Origin: an uncultured Clostridia bacterium
GTDB taxonomy: Bacteria > Bacillota > Clostridia > Christensenellales > Aristaeellaceae
Reading direction: 5' to 3'
Length of the DNA: 43,992 bases
Assembly (NCBI GenBank): GCA_946538975.1
Contig: CAMNHF010000007.1
Location: forward strand, 1-43,992
The notes under the pieces were generated by a model. It searched no databases. It was not told the origin of the DNA and saw only the letters and a program-made list of their open reading frames with translations. The translations under genes were made by a program, and so were the position numbers. This document shows positions 9,518-17,644 of this stretch, piece by piece (within the stretch, counting starts at the first letter, position 1; every line of letters begins with the position of its first letter).

Positions 9518-10990
9518 TTACAGCGCGAATTTGTCAGCCACAACGGCGGGCATGCCGCGGGTGAGAATGTCCTCCAGGGACGCGGTGACGCTCTCCAGCA
9601 GGCCGGGGATTTGCGTCAGGTCCTGGCCGAAGAACGCCTCGCAGCTCAGGAACGCCTTCGCCTGCTCCGCCGGGGCGCACGCCGAGCTCTCGTCGAAGAA
9701 CTTCAGCACGGCGATGTCGTCCTGCAGCTCGTAGGGCTGGCCGCCGCGCTCGCAGTGGAGCTTGCCGTCCTCGCCCAGCTTGCCGCCGCGGTACAGGCTG
9801 ATCATCGCGGCCAGGGAGAAGGTCAGGTGCTCGGGCAGCCGGCCGTTCTTCTCCACATAGCCCAGCAGGGAGGGCAGGCAGCGGGCGCGCCACTTGCTGA
9901 CGCAGTTCAGGCAGATGGACAGCAGCTGGTGCTTGATGAAGGGATTGCGGAAGCGGCCGGTCACCGCCTCGGCGAAGGCGGTCAGATCCTCCTTGGGCAG
10001 GGTCAGGGTCGGGATCACCTCGTCGTAGAGGGTCTTCTGCATGAAATTGCGGATCAGGTCGTCGTCCATGGCCTGCAGCACGATGTCGTGCCCGCACTGG
10101 AAGGCCATCGGCACGAAGGAGGTGTGCGCGCCGTTGAGGATGCGCACCTTGCGCTGCTTGTAGGGCTTCTGGTTGTCGGTGTAGACGACCGGCAGGCCGC
10201 AGGCGGGCAGGGGCAGCTCTCCGCTCAGGTCCTTCGCGCTCTCGATGACCCACAGGCCGAAGGGCTCCGCGGTGACCAGGATGCGGTCCTCATAGCCCAG
10301 CTTCTCCCAGATCGCCTGGTCCTCGCCGCGGGGATAGCCGGTCACGATGCGGTCCACCAGCGTGGAGGTGAACACGCAGGCCTCCTCCAGCCAGTTCTCG
10401 AAGCGCTCGCCCAGCTGCCACTTTTTCGCCAGCGCCTTCACGCAGCGGTGCAGCTCGATGCCGTTGTCGTCGATCAGCTCCACCGGCAGAATCACCAGGC
10501 CCTTGTCGGCGGCGTAGCCGAAGTGCTCGGCGCGCTCGAAGAGGAACTTGGTCAGCTTGCCGGGATAGCTCTTGGGCGGGCAGAGCTCCAGGGCGTCGCT
10601 CTCGTCCAGCACGATGCCGGCCTCGGTGGTGTTGGAGATGATGAAGCGCAGGGTGTCGCACTTCGCGTAGGCGCTGTAGCGGTCATACTCGGCGTAGGCG
10701 TCCACCGCGTCGGACACGGAGGTGATCACCCGGCTGGTTTCCACCGGCTTGCCGTCCACCAGGCCGCGCAGCATCACGGTGTAGCGGTAGTCCTGCTCCC
10801 GGAACGCGGGGAACAGGGTGCCGATGCTGATCGGCTTCACCAGCACGATGCTGCCGTCGAAGCCGGCTTTTTCATTGGCGATGTCGATCATCCAGTCACA
10901 GAAGGCGCGCAGAAAATTGCCCTCGCCAAACTGCAGGACGCGCACGGGGCGCTGCGGGGCGGGACAGAGGTTCGCATTCAGCCGCTGCAT
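9518..10990 (-). CDS. uxaB: tagaturonate reductase (altronate oxidoreductase)
   Basis: NADH-dependent reductase turning D-tagaturonate into D-altronate, between UxaC and UxaA in the galacturonate pathway. The 490-aa protein fits the polyol/mannitol dehydrogenase family: the N-terminal LQFGEGNFLRAF dinucleotide-binding motif, then FIISNTTEAGI, PVELIDDNG and the mid-protein VRILNGAHTS and CGHDIV region. The ATG at 10990 is preferred over 10996 because GGGAGGA touches 10996 but is seven bases from 10990. First gene of the minus-strand operon with uxaA. Confidence 0.93.
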   Translation of the reverse strand: MQRLNANLCPAPQRPVRVLQFGEGNFLRAFCDWMIDIANEKAGFDGSIVLVKPISIGTLFPAFREQDYRYTVMLRGLVDGKPVETSRVITSVSDAVDAYAEYDRYSAYAKCDTLRFIISNTTEAGIVLDESDALELCPPKSYPGKLTKFLFERAEHFGYAADKGLVILPVELIDDNGIELHRCVKALAKKWQLGERFENWLEEACVFTSTLVDRIVTGYPRGEDQAIWEKLGYEDRILVTAEPFGLWVIESAKDLSGELPLPACGLPVVYTDNQKPYKQRKVRILNGAHTSFVPMAFQCGHDIVLQAMDDDLIRNFMQKTLYDEVIPTLTLPKEDLTAFAEAVTGRFRNPFIKHQLLSICLNCVSKWRARCLPSLLGYVEKNGRLPEHLTFSLAAMISLYRGGKLGEDGKLHCERGGQPYELQDDIAVLKFFDESSACAPAEQAKAFLSCEAFFGQDLTQIPGLLESVTASLEDILTRGMPAVVADKFAL

Positions 10991-11022
10991 GTTCATTCCT
11001 CCCTGGTGTTCGTCAATTCGGA

Positions 11023-11038
11023 GTGTAAATGATTACAC
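11023..11038. promoter_or_regulatory. operator-like palindrome at the uxaBA promoter
   Basis: A perfect inverted repeat, GTGTAA (11023-11028) with TTACAC (11033-11038) around ATGA. It starts a few bases downstream of the inferred minus-strand transcription start, a classic position for repression by a LacI-type protein. The divergent gene encodes such a regulator. Confidence 0.65.
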
Positions 11039-11050
11039 CGATGTATTTTC

Positions 11051-11079
11051 ATTGTACTCTTTTCCCCGGCTTTCGTCAA
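11051..11079 (-). promoter_or_regulatory. promoter of the uxaBA operon
   Basis: Read on the minus strand, TTGACG (complement of 11074-11079) and TACAAT (complement of 11051-11056) are 17 bases apart. Transcription would start near 11044, immediately before the operator-like palindrome. Confidence 0.75.
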
Positions 11080-11240
11080 GGAAAAACGCGCTTCTGCCGG
11101 AAATTTGTCAAGGCCCGGGGGCCGTCCGCCGCCGCGCCGGATTGGTCCGCACCGGGAGATCCTTTTCCGGATCGCACAAAAATGGGGGCATCCGGCGGCA
11201 AAAAAACGGTGCGAACCGGTGCGGCGGCGCAAAAATCCGG

Positions 11241-11269
11241 TTGAAAGTTGACGCTTTGCATGCTATAAT
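11241..11269 (+). promoter_or_regulatory. promoter of the LacI regulator gene
   Basis: TTGAAA (11241-11246) and TATAAT (11264-11269) are 17 bases apart, on the strand opposite to the uxaBA promoter. The stretch between the two promoters (11080-11240) shows no further clear site. Confidence 0.72.
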
Positions 11270-11284
11270 GAATTGAAAGTTGGC

Positions 11285-11300
11285 GTGTAAACATTTTCAT
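11285..11300. promoter_or_regulatory. second operator-like site at the regulator promoter
   Basis: GTGTAAACATTTTCAT repeats the GTGTAA half of the 11023 palindrome and is itself an imperfect palindrome (TGTAAA/TTTTCA). It lies about ten bases downstream of the regulator's inferred start, mirroring the site at uxaBA. This suggests autoregulation. Confidence 0.45.
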
Positions 11301-11322
11301 GCAGAGGACAGGGGGCGGCAGA

Positions 11323-12336
11323 ATGAATATCTATGATATTTCCCGGGAGGCGGGAGTATCCATCGCCACCGTTTCCCGGGTGCTGAACAATAATCCGCAT
11401 GTCAGCGAGGAGACCCGCCGCAGGGTGCTCAGCGTGATGGAGGCGCACAGCTACGTGCCCAACGCTTTCGCCCGGGGCCTGGGGCTGAACACGATGCAGA
11501 CGATCGGCCTGCTCTGCCCGGACGCGGCGGACAGCTACCTCGCCGCGGCCCTGGCGGATCTGGAGCACAGCTTCCGCACCCGCGGCTACAACTGCCAGCT
11601 GGTGTGCACCGGGCGGGAACACGCGGAGCGCGAGCGCGGCGTGGAGCTGCTCCGGCTGCGCCACATGGACGGCCTCGTGCTGATGGGCTCCACCTTTGTG
11701 GAGGAGACGGACGAGGGCAACGCCTACATCCGCGAAGCCGCCGCGCAGGCGCCGGTGGTGCTGCTCAACGCGGCCTATCCCTCGCCGAACGTGTACGGCG
11801 TGCTGTGCGACGACACCCAGTCCACCCGGGACGCGGTGACCTGGCTGATCCAGGCCGGCCGCCGGCGCATTCTCTACGTCTACCACTCGATGAACGACTC
11901 CGGCAAGCGCAAGCTGGCCGGCTATCAGGAGGCCCTGCGCCGCGCCGGCCTGCCGCTGGAGGAGGAGCTGCTCTGCTTTGTGCCCCGCGAGGAGGCCGAC
12001 GTGCCCCACGTGCGCGGCCGGCTGCTGGCCCTTAGGGAGAAGGGCCTGCGCTTCGACGCGGTGATGGCCAGCAACGACGTGGTCGCCGTCGGCGCGCTGA
12101 AGTACGCCCACGCCGCGGGCATCTCCGTGCCGAAGGAGCTGGCGGTCATCGGCTACAACGACTCCGACCTGTGCGTCTGCTGCGAGCCGGAGCTGAGCAG
12201 CGTGGACGGCCGCCTCAGCCCGATCTGCACGCAGATCGTGGAAACCATGCTCGGCGTGCTGCAGGGCCGCGAAATGCCCCAGCGCATCGTCTTCAGCGGC
12301 AACCTCGTCCTGCGCGGCACGACGCCGGCGCGGTGA
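11323..12336 (+). CDS. LacI family transcriptional regulator of uronate genes
   Basis: A 337-aa repressor-type regulator. The N terminus is a LacI helix-turn-helix (IYDISREAGVSIATVSRVLNN, about 3-23) with the hinge helix following (YVPNAFARGL). A periplasmic-binding-protein-like effector domain covers about 60-330, with TIGLLCPD, DGLVLMGS, and the late motifs VMASNDVVAVGALKYA and LAVIGYNDSDLC. The ATG at 11323 starts the HTH consensus; the ATG at 11299 only adds eight residues. Its place between uxaBA and uxaC and the paired palindromes make a uronate-responsive repressor likely. The effector is inferred. Confidence 0.9.
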   Translation: MNIYDISREAGVSIATVSRVLNNNPHVSEETRRRVLSVMEAHSYVPNAFARGLGLNTMQTIGLLCPDAADSYLAAALADLEHSFRTRGYNCQLVCTGREHAERERGVELLRLRHMDGLVLMGSTFVEETDEGNAYIREAAAQAPVVLLNAAYPSPNVYGVLCDDTQSTRDAVTWLIQAGRRRILYVYHSMNDSGKRKLAGYQEALRRAGLPLEEELLCFVPREEADVPHVRGRLLALREKGLRFDAVMASNDVVAVGALKYAHAAGISVPKELAVIGYNDSDLCVCCEPELSSVDGRLSPICTQIVETMLGVLQGREMPQRIVFSGNLVLRGTTPAR

Positions 12337-12421
12337 GCCGCCCCATGTGTTTTCCCCGCGCCTGGCGCGTTGGAAATAGCCCTGCCCCGAGAGGGGCCGT
12401 ACCTGAAAGGAGAGGATCCCC

Positions 12422-13837
12422 ATGAAACCGTTTATGGACAAGGACTTCCTGCTCAGCACCGAGACTGCGCAGCGCCTCTTCCACGAGGTGGCCGAGAAGT
12501 GCCCCATCATCGACTACCACTGCCATCTCAGCCCGAAGGAAATCTGGGAGGACCGCCGCTATGACAACATCACCCAGGTGTGGCTGGGCGGCGACCATTA
12601 CAAGTGGCGGCTGATGCGCTGCGCCGGCGTGGATGAGAAGTACATCACCGGCGACGCCAGCGATTATGAAAAGTTCTGCAAGTGGGCCGAGGTGCTGGGC
12701 AAGGCGATCGGCAACCCGCTGTACCACTGGAGCCACCTGGAGCTGCAGCGCTTCTTCGGCTGGCACGGCGTGCTCAGCGCGAAGACCGCCGACGAGGTGT
12801 GGCAGGTGACCGGCGAAAAGTTCAAGGATCCCTCCTTCTCCGCCCGCGGCCTCATCCGCCAGAGCAATGTGGACATCATCTGCACCACCGACGACCCCGT
12901 CGACAGCCTGGAATACCATGAGAAGCTGGCGGCCGACAAGACCTTCGCCACCACCGTGCTGCCCGCCTGGCGGCCCGACAAGGCGATGAACATCGAGAAG
13001 CCCGAGTGGACGGACTATCTGGCGAAGCTGGCGGAGGTCTCCGGCGTCGCGATCGACTCCTTCGCGGCGATGAAGCGGGCGCTGGCGAATCGCATGGACT
13101 TCTTCGCGGCCCACGGCTGCGTGCTGTCCGACCACGCGCTGAACTATGTGATGTACGCCCCCGCCGACGAGGAGGCCGTGGAGGCCATCTTCGCCCGCCG
13201 CCTGGCCGGGGAGCTGCCCTCCGCCGCGGAGGAGAACATGTTCAAGTTCGCCTTCGTCGCGTACTGCGCCTCCGAATACACGAAGCGCGGCTGGGCGATG
13301 CAGCTGCACTACGGCTGCCGCCGCGACAACAACCGCACGATGTACGCCCGCCTCGGCCCGGACACCGGCTACGACTGCATCAGCAACTTCGCGCCTTCCG
13401 CCGAGACCGCGGCCTTCCTGGGCCACCTGGAGGCCGCCGGCTCCCTGCCCCGGACGATCCTGTACAGCCTGAACCCCGGCGACAACCAGGCCATCGACAC
13501 GATCTGCGGCTGCTTCCAGTCCAGCGAGGCCGTCAGCAAGATCCAGCACGGCTCGGCCTGGTGGTTCAACGATCACTTCGTGGGCATGACCGACCAGCTG
13601 ACCAGCCTGGCCAACCTCGGCTACCTGGCCGGCTTCGTGGGCATGCTGACCGACAGCCGCTCCTTCCTCAGCTATCCGCGGCATGAGTACTTCCGCCGCA
13701 TCCTGTGCCGCCTGCTGGGCGAATGGGTCGAGGACGGCCGCTTCCCCGCGGACTTCGACATCCTCGCCGACATCGTCCGCGGCGTCAGCGTGGAGAACGC
13801 CCGCCGCTACTTCCACTTCGCGGAAAAGCAGATCTGA
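12422..13837 (+). CDS. uxaC: glucuronate/galacturonate isomerase (uronate isomerase)
   Basis: Isomerises D-galacturonate to D-tagaturonate (or D-glucuronate to D-fructuronate), first step of the pathway completed by UxaB and UxaA. The 471-aa length is standard. An amidohydrolase-fold enzyme, it shows IIDYHCHLSP (His33 and His35), IWEDRRYDNI, a WSHLEL motif, CTTDDPVDSLEYH and a late LGYLAGFVGMLTDSRSFLSYPRHEYFR segment, shortened here as LTDSRSFLSYPRHEYFR. The AGGAGA ribosome site lies five or so bases before the ATG. It follows the LacI gene by 85 bases and may be cotranscribed with it. Confidence 0.95.
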   Translation: MKPFMDKDFLLSTETAQRLFHEVAEKCPIIDYHCHLSPKEIWEDRRYDNITQVWLGGDHYKWRLMRCAGVDEKYITGDASDYEKFCKWAEVLGKAIGNPLYHWSHLELQRFFGWHGVLSAKTADEVWQVTGEKFKDPSFSARGLIRQSNVDIICTTDDPVDSLEYHEKLAADKTFATTVLPAWRPDKAMNIEKPEWTDYLAKLAEVSGVAIDSFAAMKRALANRMDFFAAHGCVLSDHALNYVMYAPADEEAVEAIFARRLAGELPSAAEENMFKFAFVAYCASEYTKRGWAMQLHYGCRRDNNRTMYARLGPDTGYDCISNFAPSAETAAFLGHLEAAGSLPRTILYSLNPGDNQAIDTICGCFQSSEAVSKIQHGSAWWFNDHFVGMTDQLTSLANLGYLAGFVGMLTDSRSFLSYPRHEYFRRILCRLLGEWVEDGRFPADFDILADIVRGVSVENARRYFHFAEKQI

Positions 13838-13852
13838 TCCCCCAGCCTCCCG

Positions 13853-13880
13853 ATCCGGAGAAGAGATTCTCCGGATTTTT
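13853..13880 (+). terminator. intrinsic terminator after uxaC
   Basis: A perfect 10-bp stem, ATCCGGAGAA (13853-13862) with TTCTCCGGAT (13867-13876), has a GAGA loop and a T run. It lies 15 bases after the uxaC stop. Confidence 0.88.
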
Positions 13881-14001
13881 CATTGCAAATTCTGCGCGGC
13901 AAAAAGGAGCGGCCCCTCACAGGCCGCCCCAAAGCTCCGCGCAGCAGGATGATCTGGAAAACCATTTCAACAGAATCTCCTTGATTCCCGGACGAGGCGC
14001 C

Positions 14002-14448
14002 TTACCAGTGCACCTGGCCGCCGGGGATCTCCACCCATGACCGCTTCGGCCGTTCCGGATCATAGTGAACCGTGACCTTCATGTTGAGAAACCGATCCAT
14101 GTCCTTCTGGTGCTCCAGGCCGGAGGTGACCTTGCGCTGGTATTGCACGCCATCCACGCGGTAGCGGACCCAGAACCTGCTCGGCAGATCTGCTCCGTCG
14201 CCCCCGCTGGCACTCTCCCGGGCCCTGCAGACCACGCCCGTCGTCAGGCCGATGGCCTTCTCTCTGACACCGTCCCGGTACAGGGTGATTGCGACGCCAA
14301 CGCTCACGGCGGCCAGCACCGCGGCGAGAAAGGCTGCAAACGCCTGGAATCCGTCCGAAAATTCAGCATTGAAGATGACGCCGGCGATCAGGGCGGCGGC
14401 CAGAGCCAGCAGGCCTGCGATGAGCAGGATCTTCTTCCAGTGTTTCAC
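14002..14448 (-). CDS. DUF3592-like membrane protein
   Basis: A 148-aa protein with two hydrophobic segments (about 6-25 and 34-57) followed by an extracytoplasmic or cytoplasmic beta-rich domain. The pattern TGVVCRARES, FWVRYRVDGVQYQRKV, then MKVTVHYDPERPKRSWVE fits DUF3592-type domains, which are found on small membrane proteins of unknown role. The start is GTG at 14448, with a purine-rich GGAGAGGGGG stretch about eight bases upstream. Its minus-strand orientation matches glgB upstream, with about 100 bases between, so it may be read from the glgB transcript. Confidence 0.72.
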   Translation of the reverse strand: MKHWKKILLIAGLLALAAALIAGVIFNAEFSDGFQAFAAFLAAVLAAVSVGVAITLYRDGVREKAIGLTTGVVCRARESASGGDGADLPSRFWVRYRVDGVQYQRKVTSGLEHQKDMDRFLNMKVTVHYDPERPKRSWVEIPGGQVHW

Positions 14449-14549
14449 GCTCGCAGCCCCCTCTCCGGCAGGTTTTCAAAGGCCTTCATGCCCGGCTCCG
14501 CCGCAGGGGAAGCCATGGCAGGAAAACGACGGGGATGTGGCGCCCTCTT

Positions 14550-16529
14550 TCACAGCCCTTCCGGCGCCAGCACGATGGCAGTCCGCGCGGGCAGATAGAG
14601 GCGGACGAAATTGCCCTCGCGGCCGGGGATGCAGGCGCTGACCGGGTCATGCGCCACGCGGCCGTAGCCGTTGTAGCAGCTGTCGTCGCTGCTGAAGAGC
14701 GGATGCCAGTCCACGCCGCGGCTGACGGGGATGACGTAATCCGTGTAGCTGTGATCGGGGGAGAAGTTGAACACGAACAGCAGCCCGCCGCGCTCGAAGG
14801 CCAGCACGTGGTCATCCTCGTGCACCCAGCGCAGCTCGGGGTATTCCTGCTCCAGCACGTGGTACTTCGTCACCGTGTGCACCATGTCGCGGTCGAAGGC
14901 GTACAGGGCGCCGTATTTCAGCTCGGGGTTGGTCATCAGGCTCCACTGGCGGCGGCAGTAGGTGAAGCTGTTGCCGTTGCCGGGCCGCGGGAAGTCGATC
15001 CACTCCGGGTGGCCGAACTCATTGCCCATGAAGCACAGGTAGCCGGTGCCGCCGGCCGCGATGGTCAGCAGGCGGATCATCTTGTGCAGGGCGACGGCGC
15101 GGTCGATCACCTGGGTGTGGCAGTCCATGCTCATCTGGTCGTACATGGCGGCGCCGGCCAGGCGGAAGATCATCGTCTGGTCGCCCACCAGGGCCTGGTC
15201 GTGGCTCTCCACATAGGCGATGGTCGGGGCGTTGCGGAAGGTCAGCTCCTTCCACAGCGTGCCCAGGTGCCAGTCCTCGTCGCGGCGCTCCTTCACCCAC
15301 TTGATCCACAGGTCCGGAATGCCCATGGCCAGCCGGTAGTTGAAGCCGATGCCGCCGTCCTCGATGGGCTCGCACATGCCCGGCATGCCGCTCATGTCCT
15401 CGGCGATGGTCAGGGCGTGGGGATTGACCTGGCGGATCAGCTCATTGGCCAGCTGCAGGTAGGTGACGGACTCGGTGTCCGTGTTCATCGTGAAGTAGTG
15501 GGACAGGTCGCTGAAGGCCACGCCGAGGCCGTGGTCGTGGTAGAGCATGGAGGTCACGCCGTCGAAGCGGAAGCCGTCGAAGTGGAACTCCTCCATCCAG
15601 AACTTCAGGTTGCTCAGCAGGAAGTGCAGCACCTGTGGCTTGTCGTAGTCGAACAGCTTGGTGCCCCAGGCCGGATGGTTGCCCTCGGCGCCGTCGTGGA
15701 AGAACTGGTAGGAAGTGCCGTCAAACATGTTGATGCCTTCCAGCGTGTTGCCCACGGCGTGGGAGTGCACCACGTCCAGCAGCACGCGGATGTGCATGCT
15801 GTGCGCCTTGTTGATCAGGTACTTCAGGTCGTCCGGGTAGCCGTAGCGGCTGGAGGCGGCGAAGAAGCTGCTGACCTGGTAGCCGAAGGAGCCGTAGTAC
15901 GGATGCTCCATGATGGCCATCAGCTGCACGGTGTTGTAGCCGGCGTCCAGCACATGGGGCAGCACGTTGTCGGCGAACTCGCGGTAGGTGGCGATGCGGC
16001 TGTCCTCGCTGGCCATGCCGACGTGGGCCTCATAGATCAGCGGGGGCTCCTCGCTGTGGAAGCCCGCGTCCGTCCACGGGTAGGGGGTCAGCTCGTCCCA
16101 CACCTCGCAGCACCAGCTCTGGGTGACCCAGTCCTGGGTGACCCGCCGCGCGTACAGCGGCACATGCTGGGTCAGTCGGTCGCCGTTGCGCACGATGGTC
16201 AGCACCCGGCTGCCCTTGTGCAGGGTGTCGCCGGGCAGGAAGATCTCCCAGCTTCCGCCCTCCAGCCGCCGGAGCGGGGTGTCCGTCCAGTGCCAGTCGT
16301 TGAAATCGCCGGTCAGGTACAGCTGATCGGCCGCGGGCGCCCATTCCCGATAGACCCAGCCGTCCTTCTCCTGATGGAAGCCGTACCAGTTGTGCGCGTT
16401 GGCGAAGTCCAGCAGCCTGCCGCCCCCCGGCAGGAGCTGCCGGTGCTTGCGCTGATATAGGTCCATCCGCAGCTTGAGGTCCGCCTCAAAGGGCCGCAGC
16501 TCCGGGTGCGTTTTGATGATCCGCAGCAT
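14550..16529 (-). CDS. glgB: 1,4-alpha-glucan branching enzyme, GH13_8 (eukaryotic type)
   Basis: Cuts alpha-1,4 glucan and rejoins it by alpha-1,6 bonds to branch glycogen. The 659-aa protein has an N-terminal CBM48-like domain (YREWAPAADQLYLTGDFNDW), a GH13 barrel and a C-terminal beta domain. Catalytic residues by family alignment are Asp323 (FRFDGVTSM), Glu377 (IAEDMSGMPG) and Asp444 (VESHDQALVGD). The stretch YEAHVGM, YNTVQLMAIMEH, then VLLDVVHSHA and LEGINMFDGT closely resembles plant, yeast and animal branching enzymes, not the usual bacterial GlgB. The ATG at 16529 is favoured over 16535 by spacing from AAAGG. No other glycogen genes are in the window. Confidence 0.93.
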   Translation of the reverse strand: MLRIIKTHPELRPFEADLKLRMDLYQRKHRQLLPGGGRLLDFANAHNWYGFHQEKDGWVYREWAPAADQLYLTGDFNDWHWTDTPLRRLEGGSWEIFLPGDTLHKGSRVLTIVRNGDRLTQHVPLYARRVTQDWVTQSWCCEVWDELTPYPWTDAGFHSEEPPLIYEAHVGMASEDSRIATYREFADNVLPHVLDAGYNTVQLMAIMEHPYYGSFGYQVSSFFAASSRYGYPDDLKYLINKAHSMHIRVLLDVVHSHAVGNTLEGINMFDGTSYQFFHDGAEGNHPAWGTKLFDYDKPQVLHFLLSNLKFWMEEFHFDGFRFDGVTSMLYHDHGLGVAFSDLSHYFTMNTDTESVTYLQLANELIRQVNPHALTIAEDMSGMPGMCEPIEDGGIGFNYRLAMGIPDLWIKWVKERRDEDWHLGTLWKELTFRNAPTIAYVESHDQALVGDQTMIFRLAGAAMYDQMSMDCHTQVIDRAVALHKMIRLLTIAAGGTGYLCFMGNEFGHPEWIDFPRPGNGNSFTYCRRQWSLMTNPELKYGALYAFDRDMVHTVTKYHVLEQEYPELRWVHEDDHVLAFERGGLLFVFNFSPDHSYTDYVIPVSRGVDWHPLFSSDDSCYNGYGRVAHDPVSACIPGREGNFVRLYLPARTAIVLAPEGL

Positions 16530-16594
16530 CTGCATCTACCTTTCTGTGCAGTCGTATTCAGCTGAACGGGCCTTCCGCCCTGTTCTCCGGCTCA

Positions 16595-16623
16595 ATTTTA
16601 CCACAGGCGGCGGAGAGAATCAA
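16595..16623 (-). promoter_or_regulatory. promoter of glgB
   Basis: On the minus strand TTGATT (complement of 16618-16623) and TAAAAT (complement of 16595-16600) are 17 bases apart. It lies back to back with the murB promoter. Confidence 0.65.
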
Positions 16624-16639
16624 GCGCCAGTTCCGCCGC

Positions 16640-16668
16640 TTGCAAGTCCCGGCCCTTTGCGGTACAAT
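16640..16668 (+). promoter_or_regulatory. promoter of the murB-rapZ-whiA operon
   Basis: TTGCAA (16640-16645) and TACAAT (16663-16668) are 17 bases apart. The murB ATG follows 36 bases later after GGGGAGG. Confidence 0.75.
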
Positions 16669-16704
16669 AGAGGCAGTGAGAAAGGCAGCGGGGAGGCAGA
16701 GCGG

Positions 16705-17637
16705 ATGATGGAGCTGGAGGCATTGGTGCGGCAGCTGCGGGAGGCGGGCGTGCCGGCACAGACCGGAGAGCCGATGGCGCGGCACACGACCCTGCGGCTG
16801 GGCGGCCCGGCGGAGGTCTTCTGCGAGCCGGCCAGCGAGGCGGAGATCGCGGCGGCGCTGCGCGTCTGCCGGGCGGCGGGCGTGCTGCTGTGCGTCATCG
16901 GCAACGGCAGCAACCTGCTCGTGCGGGACGGCGGCGTGCGCGGCGTGGTGATGCGCATCGGCGGGGCCTTTGCGGGCGCGCGGTGGCCGGAGGAAAATGT
17001 GCTGGACGCGGACGCCGGCCTCTCCCTGGCGCAGGCGGCGCGCATGGCGGCGGAGCGCGGGCTGGGCGGCCTGGCCTTCGCCTCCGGCATCCCCGGCACG
17101 GTGGCCGGCGGCGTGATGATGAACGCCGGGGCCTATGGCGGGGAGATGGCCGATGTGGTGGAGGAGGTGCGCGGGCTGACGCCCTCCGGCGAGGCCTTCA
17201 CGCTGCGGCGGGAGGCCCTGGGCTTCGGCTACCGAACCTCGGCCCTGCAAGCCGGCGGCCGGGTCATCACCGGCGTGCGCTTCCGCCTGACGCCCTCCGA
17301 CGCGGAGGAGGAGCGGCGGAAGATTGCGGAGCTGAGCGAGAAGCGCCGCGAGAAGCAGCCGGTGGACAAGCCCAGCGCGGGCAGCACCTTCAAGCGCCCG
17401 GCGGGGGCCTTCGCGGCGGCGCTGATCGATCAGTGCGGGCTGAAGGGCGCGCGGGTCGGCGGGGCATCCGTCAGCGAGAAGCACGCGGGCTTCCTCATCA
17501 ACGAGGGCGCGTCGGCGGCGGATTTCCTCGCGCTGATGCAGCTGGTGCGGGACCGCGTGCTGCGGGAGACCGGCTTCGGGCTGGAGCCGGAGGTGCGGAT
17601 CCTCGGGGAGGACGGAGACCGGGAAGGCGAAGGGTGA
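16705..17637 (+). CDS. murB: UDP-N-acetylenolpyruvoylglucosamine reductase
   Basis: FAD- and NADPH-dependent enzyme that reduces UDP-GlcNAc-enolpyruvate to UDP-MurNAc, an early cytoplasmic step of peptidoglycan synthesis. The 310-aa protein has a FAD-binding domain with NTTLRLGG-like TTLRLGGPAE, VIGNGSNLLVRDGG and SGIPGTVAGGVMMNAGAYGGE. The C-terminal substrate domain carries AGSTFKRP with catalytic Ser227 and LEPEVRILG with catalytic Glu296. The ATG at 16705 follows GGGGAGG by eight bases; the longer frame to 16474 runs back into glgB and its promoter region. First gene of a conserved cluster with rapZ, whiA and a Crh-like gene, as in Bacillus. Confidence 0.95.
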   Translation: MMELEALVRQLREAGVPAQTGEPMARHTTLRLGGPAEVFCEPASEAEIAAALRVCRAAGVLLCVIGNGSNLLVRDGGVRGVVMRIGGAFAGARWPEENVLDADAGLSLAQAARMAAERGLGGLAFASGIPGTVAGGVMMNAGAYGGEMADVVEEVRGLTPSGEAFTLRREALGFGYRTSALQAGGRVITGVRFRLTPSDAEEERRKIAELSEKRREKQPVDKPSAGSTFKRPAGAFAAALIDQCGLKGARVGGASVSEKHAGFLINEGASAADFLALMQLVRDRVLRETGFGLEPEVRILGEDGDREGEG

Positions 17638-17644
17638 GGTGCGG

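Noticed and set aside
8054-11032. 992-codon open frame on the plus strand over uxaA and uxaB
   Set aside because: Shadow of two clear minus-strand genes; composition is His/Gln/Ala/Gly-rich as expected for the complement of GC-rich coding DNA, with no family motifs.
13890-13960. Imperfect inverted repeat (CTGCGCGG with CCGCGCAG, GGAGC with GCTCC) after the uxaC terminator
   Set aside because: The two possible helices exclude each other in part and there is no T run; it may be a decayed terminator but cannot be supported as a feature.
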